Shown here one piece after another: positions 1 through 7,649 of a DNA stretch of 64,000 nt (positions are counted from its first letter, which is position 1; every line of letters starts with the position of its first letter). This stretch comes from VBDM01 sp035651815 (GTDB lineage: Bacteria; Pseudomonadota; Gammaproteobacteria; Burkholderiales; SG8-39), in the NCBI GenBank assembly GCA_035651815.1, contig DASRFB010000105.1, positions 1 to 64,000 on the forward strand, read 5' to 3'. The position numbers and the translations under genes are program-made. The notes beneath the pieces are model-generated. The model did no database searches and had not been told where the DNA came from. It saw only the letters and a list, made by a program, of their open reading frames with translations.

Positions 1-539
1 GGGCCAAGAACAAGAAGCAGACCGATTTGGTCGTCGGCTCTGCGACCGGCACGGGTGCGGGCGATGTGACGGGCCTGAAGATCGGCGTGGGCTGGCCGTA
101 CGCGCCGGGCGCTCAGATCTCGGTGATCGCGCTCATCAACAAGCAAGAGAACGCTACAGCCGTCGGCGGCTTCACCGCGAAATTTGACAACGTCAAGCAG
201 CGCGGCGTGGGCGTGAACTGGGAGCAGGTCTTTGGCAACATCCAGGCGCTCGCACAGGCCGCGCGCTCGCAGAAGGCGACCGGCTGCACGGAGAGCGCCG
301 GGGCAGTGGCGGGCGTGTCCGGGAGCACCTGCGATGCGACCGAGTCGACCAGCTACATGGTGGGCGCGAGGTACCTGTTATCCAAGCGCACTGCGGCCTA
401 CGTGACCTACAACAAGACGACCAACAAGGCGAACGCGGCAGCGGACTACTCGGCAGCGAGCTACACGGCCGCCCCGGCGGGAATCGGTGCCGGCGCCGAC
501 CCGCGCGTGTGGGCGATCGGCCTGATGCACAACTTCTAA
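1..539 (+). CDS. Outer-membrane porin, C-terminal part (5' end outside window)
   Basis: The reading frame enters from the left edge (codons in phase with base 3) and ends at TAA 537-539, leaving about 178 residues. Alternating polar and aromatic stretches, the YLLSKRTAAYVTYNKT segment and the terminal GLMHNF fit the last strands of a trimeric general porin of the betaproteobacterial/neisserial type. The final Phe is the usual outer-membrane assembly signal. The protein would form a diffusion channel in the outer membrane. Its start, signal peptide and total length cannot be seen. A strong terminator follows 31 bases after the stop, so it is the last gene of its transcript. Confidence 0.88.
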   Translation, partial: AKNKKQTDLVVGSATGTGAGDVTGLKIGVGWPYAPGAQISVIALINKQENATAVGGFTAKFDNVKQRGVGVNWEQVFGNIQALAQAARSQKATGCTESAGAVAGVSGSTCDATESTSYMVGARYLLSKRTAAYVTYNKTTNKANAAADYSAASYTAAPAGIGAGADPRVWAIGLMHNF

Positions 540-570
540 TCGGCAAAAGACCGAGAAGCAGTGACTTGAA

Positions 571-595
571 CGGGCGCCTTCGGGCGCCCGTTTTT
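571..595 (+). terminator. Rho-independent terminator after porin gene
   Basis: CGGGCGCC and GGGCGCCCG form a GC-rich stem with a short TTC loop, followed directly by TTTTTATTT. It separates the porin gene from coq7. Confidence 0.9.
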
Positions 596-647
596 ATTTC
601 CGCGTCCGCGGGCGGCGTCCGGCCGGCGTGGGCGATAATGGCCTGAC

Positions 648-1271
648 ATGGTTCCCGACCGCATCATCCTCCAAGTCGACCGCGCGCTCCGGACGATCTT
701 CGGCGTGGGCGCCGCGGAACGCGCGTCGCCCGCGCAGGACCTCGACGAGCCGGTGCTCGACCCCGCCGAGCGGCGTCACGCGGCCGCGCTCATGCGGGTG
801 AACCACTGCGGCGAAGTCTGCGCGCAGGCGCTGTACCAGGGTCAGGCGCTCGCGTCGGACAACGACGCGATCCGGCGCGAGCTCGGCCGCGCGGCTCGCG
901 AGGAAGCCGACCACCTCGCGTGGAGCGCGGAGCGCATCGCCGAGCTCGGCGGTCGTCCGAGCCTGCTCAATCCCCTGTGGTACGCGGGCTCGTTCTGCAT
1001 CGGCTACGCCGCGGGCCGGCTGGGCGACGGCTGGAATCTCGGATTTCTCGCGGAGACCGAGCGCCAGGTCGAGCGGCACCTCGAAGGACACCTCGAGCGC
1101 CTGTCTCCGCGCGACGAGCGCACCCGCGCCGTCATCGAGCGCATGCGCGACGAAGAGGCGGGACACGGCGAGAAAGCGAGAGAGCTCGGCGCCCGCGAGC
1201 TTCCCGAGCCCGTCCGCCGGGGCATGCGGCTCGCGGCCCGGATCATGACGACGCTCGCGTACCGGCTGTGA
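648..1271 (+). CDS. coq7: Coq7-type demethoxyubiquinone hydroxylase
   Basis: This 207-residue protein would hydroxylate the demethoxyquinone ring late in ubiquinone synthesis, acting at the inner membrane. The ferritin-like diiron ligands are visible in two repeats: Glu56 in NHCGE, Glu86 and His89 in EEADH, Glu138 in ETE, and Glu170 and His173 in EEAGH. The hydrophobic turn near residues 108-126 is typical of the family. ATG 648 gives the usual bacterial length. The gene stands alone between the porin terminator and a convergent OsmC-family gene whose stop lies 3 bases away. Symbol usage varies between databases, but the family is clear. Confidence 0.95.
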   Translation: MVPDRIILQVDRALRTIFGVGAAERASPAQDLDEPVLDPAERRHAAALMRVNHCGEVCAQALYQGQALASDNDAIRRELGRAAREEADHLAWSAERIAELGGRPSLLNPLWYAGSFCIGYAAGRLGDGWNLGFLAETERQVERHLEGHLERLSPRDERTRAVIERMRDEEAGHGEKARELGARELPEPVRRGMRLAARIMTTLAYRL

Positions 1272-1274
1272 GCG

Positions 1275-1697
1275 TCAGTCCTCGACGATCTCGTAATCGT
1301 GCGAGATCGCGGCTGTCTTGCCGAGCATGGCCGAGGCCGAGCAATACTTGTTGTGCGAGAGCTTGATCGCGCTCTCCACCAGCGAGGCCTTCAGCTCCTT
1401 GCCGCGCACGACGAAGTGCATGTGGATCTTGGTGAACACCTTCGGGTCGGTCGGCGCCCGCTCCGAGGTCATCTGCACCTCGCAGCCGCTGATGCGCTGT
1501 CCGCTCTTGCGCAGGATCACCACGACGTCGTAGGCGGTGCAGCCGCCAGTGCCGGCGAGCACCGTCTCCATCGGGCGGGGCGCCAGGTTGTGGCCGCCGC
1601 CGTCGGGCGCGCCGTCCATCACCAGCGCGTGGCCGCTGCCGGTCTCGGCGACGAAGCTCATGCCGTCTCCGCCGGTCCACTTCACGGTGCATTCCAT
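1275..1697 (-). CDS. OsmC-family protein, YhfA-like
   Basis: This 140-residue protein resembles the YhfA branch of the OsmC/Ohr superfamily, small cytoplasmic thiol proteins mostly linked to detoxification of organic peroxides. Two conserved cysteines are present: Cys53 in GGCTAYDVV and Cys119 in KYCSASAML, which would form the redox pair. The substrate of YhfA-type members is not firmly known. The frame is open far upstream, but ATG at 1697 gives the family N-terminus (MECTVKW) and has an AAAGGAG ribosome-binding site at 1709-1715. A TATAAT box lies farther upstream. The gene converges on coq7. Confidence 0.9.
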   Translation of the reverse strand: MECTVKWTGGDGMSFVAETGSGHALVMDGAPDGGGHNLAPRPMETVLAGTGGCTAYDVVVILRKSGQRISGCEVQMTSERAPTDPKVFTKIHMHFVVRGKELKASLVESAIKLSHNKYCSASAMLGKTAAISHDYEIVED

Positions 1698-1730
1698 CGC
1701 CGGGTCCGCTCCTTTCGCCGCGAGCCGGGC

Positions 1731-1759
1731 ATTATATATTCGCGAACAACGCTTTAATC
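1731..1759 (-). promoter_or_regulatory. Possible promoter of the OsmC-family gene
   Basis: On the minus strand a perfect TATAAT occupies 1736-1731, about 34 bases before the start codon. No good -35 element sits at 16-18 bases, so the call rests on the -10 alone. Confidence 0.4.
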
Positions 1760-1803
1760 CGCCCGGCGCGAGCCCGGTGCGCCTCGGCGCCTGCGGATCG
1801 GGT

Positions 1804-1832
1804 TTGACACCCTCGTACTTCTTCAATAAAAT
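1804..1832 (+). promoter_or_regulatory. Sigma-70 promoter of rplM-rpsI
   Basis: TTGACA at 1804-1809, a 17-base spacer and TAAAAT at 1827-1832 give a near-perfect housekeeping promoter 42 bases before rplM. It is the strongest promoter match I found, as expected for ribosomal protein genes. Confidence 0.88.
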
Positions 1833-1874
1833 CACGCCCTTTCGTCGAAGTCCCGAGCTCCTCCAGGCAACGTT

Positions 1875-2309
1875 ATGACCACCTATTCCGCCAAGGCGCG
1901 CGACATCAAGCGCGGCTGGTACCTCGTCGACGCCGACGGCAAGGTTCTCGGACGGCTCGCCGCCGAGATCGCACGCCGTCTGCGCGGCAAGCACAAGCCC
2001 GAATTCACGCCGCACATGGACACGGGCGACTTCATCGTCGTCGTCAACGCCGCGAAGCTGCGTGTCACCGGCAACAAGGCCGAGGACAAGGTCTACCATC
2101 GCCACAGCACGTATCCCGGCGGCATCTACTCGACCACGTTCGGCAAGATGCAGAAGCGTTTCCCGACGCGGGCGCTCGAGATCGCGGTCAAGGGCATGCT
2201 GCCGAAGGGGCCGCTCGGCTACGCGATGTTCAAGAAGCTGAAGGTCTACGCGGGTCCCGAGCACCCGCACGCGGCGCAGCAGCCGCGGACTCTGGAGGTC
2301 AACGCATGA
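1875..2309 (+). CDS. rplM: 50S ribosomal protein L13
   Basis: This 144-residue protein is full length for L13, an early-assembling large-subunit protein that binds 23S rRNA. Family segments are evident: WYLVDADGKVLGRLA near the N-terminus, YHRHSTYPGG in the centre and MLPKGPLG before the C-terminal helix. It has its own consensus promoter and overlaps rpsI by 4 bases (ATGA), so the two are co-transcribed and translationally coupled as in most bacteria. Confidence 0.98.
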   Translation: MTTYSAKARDIKRGWYLVDADGKVLGRLAAEIARRLRGKHKPEFTPHMDTGDFIVVVNAAKLRVTGNKAEDKVYHRHSTYPGGIYSTTFGKMQKRFPTRALEIAVKGMLPKGPLGYAMFKKLKVYAGPEHPHAAQQPRTLEVNA

Positions 2310-2698
2310 TCGGCGAGTATTACTACGGCACGGGACGGCGCAAGAGCGCGGTCGCGCGCGTCTTCATCAAGCCCGGCAAGGGCAATTTCATCGTGAACGA
2401 CAAGCCGGCCAACGACTACTTCGGCCGCGAGACGAGCCAGATGGTCGTGCGTCAGCCGCTCGCACTCACGAACAACCTGACCACATTCGACGTCACGGTG
2501 AACGTGGTCGGCGGCGGCGAGTTCGGCCAGTCGGGCGCGGTGCGGCACGGCCTCACGCGCGCGCTGATCGAATACGACCCGGCGCTCAAGCCCGTGCTCA
2601 GCAAGGCGGGACTGGTCACGCGCGATGCGCGCGAGGTCGAGCGCAAGAAGGTCGGCCTGCACAAGGCGCGCCGACGCAAGCAGTTCTCGAAACGCTGA
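2306..2698 (+). CDS. rpsI: 30S ribosomal protein S9
   Basis: This 130-residue protein matches the usual length of S9, a head protein of the small subunit whose C-terminal tail contacts tRNA in the P site. The N-terminal YYGTGRRKSAVARV and the basic tail ending KQFSKR are diagnostic. Its ATG overlaps the rplM stop. A strong terminator 22 bases after the stop ends the operon. Confidence 0.98.
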   Translation: MIGEYYYGTGRRKSAVARVFIKPGKGNFIVNDKPANDYFGRETSQMVVRQPLALTNNLTTFDVTVNVVGGGEFGQSGAVRHGLTRALIEYDPALKPVLSKAGLVTRDAREVERKKVGLHKARRRKQFSKR

Positions 2699-2720
2699 GG
2701 CGGAATCGCGGGACCGGGAA

Positions 2721-2745
2721 GCCGCCTTCGGGCGGCTTTTTTGTT
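2721..2745 (+). terminator. Terminator of rplM-rpsI
   Basis: GCCGCC-TTCG-GGCGGC forms a six-pair stem with a stable tetraloop, followed by TTTTTTG. Confidence 0.92.
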
Positions 2746-2858
2746 TGCGGCGTCGCCCAGCGACGACGCCGCCCGCGGGCGGTGTGAGAGTTTTCCGCTA
2801 GGGGGCTTGCGGCTGTGGGTACAATGAACGCCGGGCGCGCCGCGCTACAGGGGCAAGG

Positions 2859-3887
2859 ATGCTGAAGGTCGGGATCGTCGGCGGTACGGGCTATACCGGA
2901 GTGGAGCTGCTGCGCATACTCGCGCGCCACCCCGAGACCGAGCTCGTCGCCATCACCTCGCGCAAGGAAGCGGGCGTCGCGGTCTCGCGTTTCTTCCCGA
3001 GCCTGCGCGGCGCGGTGATGCTCGAGTTCTCGGACCCCGCCGCGGCGAAGCTCGAGCGCTGCGACGTCGTCTTCTTCGCGACGCCGAACACGGTCGCGAT
3101 GTCGCAGGCGAAGGCCCTCGTCGACGCCGGCGTGCGGGTCGTCGATCTGTCGGCGGACTTCCGCATCCGCGACGTCGCGGAATGGGAGCGCTGGTACAAG
3201 ACCAAGCACGCGGCGCCCGAGCTCGTCGCGCGCGCGGTCTACGGTCTGCCCGAGGTGCATCGTCGGCAGATCAGGGAAGCGCGGCTCGTCGCGAACCCGG
3301 GCTGCTATCCGACCGCGGTGCAGCTCGGATTCCTGCCGCTCGTCGAGTCCGGCTGCGTCGATCTCGACCACCTGGTCGCCGACGCGAAGTCCGGCGTGAG
3401 CGGCGCCGGGCGCAAGACCGAAGAGCACCTGCTGTTCGCCGAGGCGACCGATAATTTCAAGGCGTACGGGCTGGCCGGCCACCGTCACTGGCCGGAGATC
3501 CGCCAGGGTCTCGACCAGATCGCGGCGACGAAGACCGGGCTCACGTTCGTCCCGCACCTCACGCCGATGATCCGCGGCATCCACGCGACGCTGTACGCGC
3601 GCGTCACGAAAGAGGCCGATTTCCAGAAGCTCTTCGAGCAGCGCTACCGCGACGAGCCGTTCGTCGACGTGCTGCCGCCGGGCAGCGAGCCCGACACGCG
3701 CTCGGTGCGCGCGGCCAACGTGTGCCGCATCGCCGTCCACCGGCCGAACGGCGGCGACATGCTCGTCGTCCTCTGCGTGATCGACAACCTCGTGAAGGGC
3801 GCCGCCGGTCAGGCGGTCCAGAACATGAACATCATGTTCGGGTTGCCCGAGGCGCTCGGCCTCGAGCAGCTGCCGATCGTTCCCTGA
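2859..3887 (+). CDS. argC: N-acetyl-gamma-glutamyl-phosphate reductase
   Basis: This 342-residue enzyme reduces N-acetylglutamyl phosphate to the semialdehyde with NADPH, the third step of arginine synthesis in the cytoplasm. The N-terminal GGTGYTGVELLRIL is the nucleotide-binding loop, and NPGCYPT carries the catalytic Cys149. Length and motifs indicate the long bacterial ArgC form. A TACAAT at 2820-2825 could be its -10 box, without a convincing -35. The next gene starts 9 bases after the stop, suggesting an operon that extends to the bactofilin. Confidence 0.96.
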   Translation: MLKVGIVGGTGYTGVELLRILARHPETELVAITSRKEAGVAVSRFFPSLRGAVMLEFSDPAAAKLERCDVVFFATPNTVAMSQAKALVDAGVRVVDLSADFRIRDVAEWERWYKTKHAAPELVARAVYGLPEVHRRQIREARLVANPGCYPTAVQLGFLPLVESGCVDLDHLVADAKSGVSGAGRKTEEHLLFAEATDNFKAYGLAGHRHWPEIRQGLDQIAATKTGLTFVPHLTPMIRGIHATLYARVTKEADFQKLFEQRYRDEPFVDVLPPGSEPDTRSVRAANVCRIAVHRPNGGDMLVVLCVIDNLVKGAAGQAVQNMNIMFGLPEALGLEQLPIVP

Positions 3888-3896
3888 GGATCGCGC

Positions 3897-4646
3897 GTGC
3901 CGAGCCTCTGGAAACGAATGCAGCTGCGCTTCGGCATCTCCGCGCCTAAGATGACGGTGCGCACGCACCTCGCATGGTACTGGCGCTGGCTCGGCACGAT
4001 GGTGATGATCGCGGTGTCGCTGGCCCTTGCGGCCTGGATGTACGACGCGGGCCGGCGCTTCGCCGGATTCGACCGCACCGAGCTCGAGCTCGAGGTCTCG
4101 AAGCTGAAGGATTCGCTCTCGGACGTGAAGAGCGAGGCTGCCCGGCTGCGCTCGATCGCGACCGCGAGCGAGTCGCGTCTCAAGATCGAGCAGGCGGCGC
4201 AGCAGCAGCTCGCCGGCCAGGTGAAGGCGCTCGAGGACGAGAACAACCGGCTGCGCGAGGACCTCGCCTTCTTCGACACGCTGATCCCGGCCGAGCGCCG
4301 CGGCGACAAGGTGAGCATTCTCGGCTTCAAGGTGGACCGTGACGTATTGCCGGGCGAGTACCGCTACCGGCTCCTCGTGCTCCAGGGTGGCAAGCGCGAC
4401 CGGGCTTTTTCGGGCTCCCTGCAGCTCATTATCGAGGTGCAGCGGGACGGCAGGAATGATATGATTCTTATGCCGAATCCGGCCGACGCGGGCAGCGCGG
4501 CGTTCAAGCTTTCCTTCAAGTATTTTCACCGCGTCGAAGGCACGTTTCGGGTACCGGCCGAGGTGAAGGTCCGGGCCGTCCAGGTGCGCGTCATGGAGAG
4601 CGGATCGGGCGACGCCCGCGCCGTCCAGAACGCGGTGATTTCGTAA
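3897..4646 (+). CDS. Inner-membrane coiled-coil protein of unknown function
   Basis: About 249 residues from GTG 3897; ATG 3918 is an equally possible start. One hydrophobic segment near residues 32-47 should anchor it in the inner membrane. A long heptad-rich coiled coil follows (about 58-125), then a compact C-terminal domain of mostly beta character. I recall proteins of this shape sitting between argC and bactofilin in many betaproteobacteria, annotated only as a domain of unknown function. Its place 12 bases before the bactofilin gene hints at a shared role in the cell envelope or cytoskeleton. That role is inference. Confidence 0.8.
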   Translation: MPSLWKRMQLRFGISAPKMTVRTHLAWYWRWLGTMVMIAVSLALAAWMYDAGRRFAGFDRTELELEVSKLKDSLSDVKSEAARLRSIATASESRLKIEQAAQQQLAGQVKALEDENNRLREDLAFFDTLIPAERRGDKVSILGFKVDRDVLPGEYRYRLLVLQGGKRDRAFSGSLQLIIEVQRDGRNDMILMPNPADAGSAAFKLSFKYFHRVEGTFRVPAEVKVRAVQVRVMESGSGDARAVQNAVIS

Positions 4647-4658
4647 GCGGGGAGAACC

Positions 4659-5072
4659 ATGTTCAAGAAGCAGCCGAGCAAGCCGCAGAACCGGATCGAC
4701 AGCCTGATCGGCGCCGGCACGCGCATCGAAGGGAACGTCACCTTCTCGGGCGGCCTGCGCGTCGACGGCGAGGTGATCGGCAACGTCGCGGCCGTCCCGG
4801 ACCAGCCTTCGACGCTGGTCGTGAGCGAGCAGGCGCGCATCGACGGCGAGATCACCGTGTCGCACCTGGTGGTGAACGGCACCATCAATGGACCCGTGCA
4901 CGCGAGCGAGTTCCTCGAGCTGCAATCGCGCTGCCGGGTGAAGGGCGACGTGCAGTACAACGTCCTCGAGATGCACCTCGGCGCGATCGTCGAGGGCCGT
5001 TTGGCGCATGCTTCCGCCGAGTCGAAACCGGTCGAGCTCAAGCTCGCCGCCAGCAAGCCGAGCGGCGCTTGA
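4659..5072 (+). CDS. Bactofilin (polymer-forming cytoskeletal protein)
   Basis: This 137-residue protein has the repetitive beta-helix pattern of bactofilins (DUF583), with short turns such as IEGNVTFSGG, RVDGEVIGNV and IDGEITVSHL from about residue 15 to 105. Short flexible tails flank this core. Bactofilins polymerise without nucleotides and often scaffold envelope enzymes at defined cell sites. The upstream coiled-coil membrane protein and downstream erpA are in the same orientation. The specific cell-shape role here is unknown. Confidence 0.93.
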   Translation: MFKKQPSKPQNRIDSLIGAGTRIEGNVTFSGGLRVDGEVIGNVAAVPDQPSTLVVSEQARIDGEITVSHLVVNGTINGPVHASEFLELQSRCRVKGDVQYNVLEMHLGAIVEGRLAHASAESKPVELKLAASKPSGA

Positions 5073-5100
5073 ACTGCGCCGCGCCGGCCCCCACCTCCAT

Positions 5101-5129
5101 TTGACCCGTCCGCCGGCGCGGCCGATAAT
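5101..5129 (+). promoter_or_regulatory. Sigma-70 promoter of erpA
   Basis: TTGACC at 5101-5106, a 17-base spacer and GATAAT at 5124-5129 lie 18 bases before erpA. The ribosome-binding site GGAAGGAG follows the expected transcription start. Confidence 0.78.
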
Positions 5130-5147
5130 GCCGGAAGGAGACAGACC

Positions 5148-5510
5148 ATGAACGCAGTGACCGACTCAGTTACCGATATGCCGGCGCCGCTAGTCTTCAC
5201 CGACAGCGCCGCCAACAAGGTGAAGCAGCTGATCGACGAGGAAGGCAATGCCGAGCTCAAGCTCCGCGTCTTCGTCACGGGGGGCGGCTGCTCGGGCTTC
5301 CAGTACGGCTTCACCTTCGACGAGATGAAGAACGACGACGACACCGTGATGGAGAAGAACGGCGTCATGCTGCTCATCGACCCGATGAGCTACCAATACC
5401 TCGTCGGCGCCGAGATCGACTACACCGAGGGGCTGGAAGGCGCGCAATTCGTCATCAAGAACCCGAACGCGACCAGCACCTGCGGCTGCGGATCCTCGTT
5501 CTCGGCCTGA
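5148..5510 (+). CDS. erpA: Iron-sulfur cluster insertion protein ErpA
   Basis: This 120-residue A-type carrier delivers Fe-S clusters to apo-proteins. The three ligand cysteines are present: Cys48 in GGGCSGF, and Cys112 and Cys114 in the CGCG tail. The FTDSAANKVKQLI start and Fe-S scaffold fold match ErpA more than IscA. It has its own promoter and a terminator downstream, so it can be expressed independently of the argC cluster. Confidence 0.95.
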   Translation: MNAVTDSVTDMPAPLVFTDSAANKVKQLIDEEGNAELKLRVFVTGGGCSGFQYGFTFDEMKNDDDTVMEKNGVMLLIDPMSYQYLVGAEIDYTEGLEGAQFVIKNPNATSTCGCGSSFSA

Positions 5511-5530
5511 TCGCGCAAGCTCATCGAGAC

Positions 5531-5556
5531 GGGGGCCGCCGGCCCCCGTTTGCGTT
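5531..5556 (+). terminator. Terminator after erpA
   Basis: GGGGGCC and GGCCCCC arms form a strong hairpin around 5531-5548, followed by TTTGCGTTT. The convergent methyltransferase gene ends at 5556, so the stem may stop transcripts from both sides. Confidence 0.75.
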
Positions 5557-7586
5557 TACGCGCCCGCCCGGGCGCGTCGTGCCCAGAACTGATACATGCC
5601 CATGAAGGTCTCGGGCTGGGATTCCTCGAAGGCCTGCCAGCTCGCGAGGTCGTCCATGTCGGCGTCCGAGGGATAGCTCTGCTTGTAGCGGCGCGCTGCT
5701 TCCGTGCCCGGGAGCTCGAAGCCCAGGAATTCGAGTCCGAGCTCGGCGAGCGTCTGCGCGAGCCGCGCCAGCGTGTAGCGGTGCTCCTGCACGTGCAGGA
5801 GCAGGTCGCGCGTGCCGCTGATGCTGTAGAAATCGCGTATCCGGGCGACCTTGGCCAGGCTCGCGTCCGCGGGCGCAGCCCGCAGCAGGTCCTGCCGCAG
5901 CGCGCGGATGCCCGCGTCGGTCGAGCCATGGCCGCGCTCCGCGGCGAAGCGCTGCCCGCGCACGATGTGCGTGCGTCCGAGCTCGCTGTACAGGCCGATG
6001 CGCAGATAGCCGTCGGGCGCGAGCACCTCCAGCAGCGCGCGCCAGCCTTGCATGGGATCGCGCAGGTGATGCAGCACGCCCATGCACTCGATCAGGCCGA
6101 ACCTGCGGCCCAGGCGCGGCAGCGCGAGCAGGTCGCCCTGCACGTATTCGATGTTCGCGATGCCGAGATCGCGGGTCTTGCGCACCGCGTGGGCGAGGCT
6201 CGCGCGGCTGAGGTCGATCGCGACGACGGCCGCGTCGCTGAACCGGAGCGCCGAGCGCGCCGGATGCGCGCCGGTGCCGCAGCCCGCGACGAGGATCTGC
6301 AGCGGCCCGCGGGGAGGCGCGAGCGCCTTGCGCGGGAAGAGCTCCGCGAGGACCGTGCCGAGCGGCGCGGCGTGATCGAAGCGCCCGAGACGGGTCCAGC
6401 GCGGGTACGGGTGCGTCTCGTACTGGTCCTGGACCGCGCGCGAGACCGCGTCGTCGATCGGCGCGAGCCCGGGGATCAGCGGGCGCAGCCGCGCCTCTTC
6501 GCGCGGCTCGAAAACCTGTCGCCGCAGAACGGCCTCGAGCGGCCCGGCGCGAGGCTGCAGCTCGCCCGCCTCGGGCAGATCGTGCAGCGGCACGTAGCAC
6601 GCGAGCAGCGCCAAGGCACGCTCCCACGCCGGCCCCGCGTCCGCCGGCACGGGGAACACCTTCCGCCGGAGCGCGGGCAGCACGTGCTCTTCCTCCGGGG
6701 TCACCCACCACGCGCGCTCGGTCGCGAAGCACTGCAGCGCCAGAGCGCACACGAGCTCGGTCGGCACCGCGGGGCAGGGCGCTCCGCGGACCTCGCATTC
6801 GAGCGCGACGCGCCGAAGTCCCGTCAGCAGGCGCTCGATGCCGGGATCGCCGAGGATCGTCTCGCCGAGCGCGCGGAGCAGCAGCTCGTCGCGCAGGGAC
6901 GGCCGCGGCGCGGCGAGCGACTCGGCCGACAGCTCGTCCGCCGCGGCGAGCCGCTCGATCTCGACGAAGTCCGGCTCGGTGCGCAGCAGCGCGACGATCG
7001 CGCCGGCGAGCGTCCCCGGATCGACTTGCTCGTGCGCGAGCGCCTGCAGCAAGTCGGGACGCAGGCTCGGGTCCGGGACGCCGCGCACCTGCGACAGCGC
7101 CTCGGCGAAGGCCGAGCGGTAGGCGCCGATTTCCGGCGCGATGCGGCCCGCCTGCAGGTAGCTCGCCGCGGCCTCGGCGTGACGCCCGAGCACCGACAGC
7201 GCGTTGCCGAGGTTCTGGTAGAGCTCGTGGACTCCGGGCGCGAGCGCGATCGCCCGCTCGAGCGTCTCGACCGCCGCATCCTGCTGCCCCAGCCTCTGGA
7301 AAGCGATGGCGAGCGTGTTGCGCAGGTGGGCATCGGCCGGCTGCTGCCGTATCGCCCGCTGCAGCACGCCGACCGCGCGCTGGGCGCGTCCGAGCTCGAT
7401 CGCCAGGTAGCCCAGATAGTGCAGGGCTTCGGGATCGGAGAGCGGCTCGTCGAACAGCGGCTCGCAAAGGGCGAGCGCCGCGTCGCCGCGGCCCGAGCGC
7501 ATGAGCTCGAGCGCGCGCGATATCGCCGAGCGTGCATCATGCGCGCTCGGCTTCCCTGCGGCCTGTCGTCGCTTCTTCTCGCCCAT
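5556..7586 (-). CDS. TPR-repeat class I SAM methyltransferase
   Basis: A 676-residue cytoplasmic protein that joins tetratricopeptide repeats to a methyltransferase. At least three TPR units occupy about residues 50-150 (for example ALHYLGYLAIELGRAQRAVG). A long helical linker follows, then a Rossmann methyltransferase core at about 430-530 with motif I VAGCGTGAHP and a downstream GVLHHLRDP. Similar TPR-methyltransferases occur across proteobacteria without a defined substrate; the TPR part may recruit a protein target. The N-terminus MGEKKRRQ is basic and no signal peptide is seen. It is not obviously in an operon. Confidence 0.85.
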   Translation of the reverse strand: MGEKKRRQAAGKPSAHDARSAISRALELMRSGRGDAALALCEPLFDEPLSDPEALHYLGYLAIELGRAQRAVGVLQRAIRQQPADAHLRNTLAIAFQRLGQQDAAVETLERAIALAPGVHELYQNLGNALSVLGRHAEAAASYLQAGRIAPEIGAYRSAFAEALSQVRGVPDPSLRPDLLQALAHEQVDPGTLAGAIVALLRTEPDFVEIERLAAADELSAESLAAPRPSLRDELLLRALGETILGDPGIERLLTGLRRVALECEVRGAPCPAVPTELVCALALQCFATERAWWVTPEEEHVLPALRRKVFPVPADAGPAWERALALLACYVPLHDLPEAGELQPRAGPLEAVLRRQVFEPREEARLRPLIPGLAPIDDAVSRAVQDQYETHPYPRWTRLGRFDHAAPLGTVLAELFPRKALAPPRGPLQILVAGCGTGAHPARSALRFSDAAVVAIDLSRASLAHAVRKTRDLGIANIEYVQGDLLALPRLGRRFGLIECMGVLHHLRDPMQGWRALLEVLAPDGYLRIGLYSELGRTHIVRGQRFAAERGHGSTDAGIRALRQDLLRAAPADASLAKVARIRDFYSISGTRDLLLHVQEHRYTLARLAQTLAELGLEFLGFELPGTEAARRYKQSYPSDADMDDLASWQAFEESQPETFMGMYQFWARRARAGA

Positions 7587-7649
7587 GGGCTACCGCGGGG
7601 CGGCCGACCGTGCGGGTCGCGCCGGGTCAACGCGTCGGGAAAGAATAAC

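Noticed and set aside
2616..5009. 797-codon minus-strand frame opposite argC to the bactofilin gene
   Set aside because: No recognisable motif, low-quality composition and complete overlap with well-supported genes.
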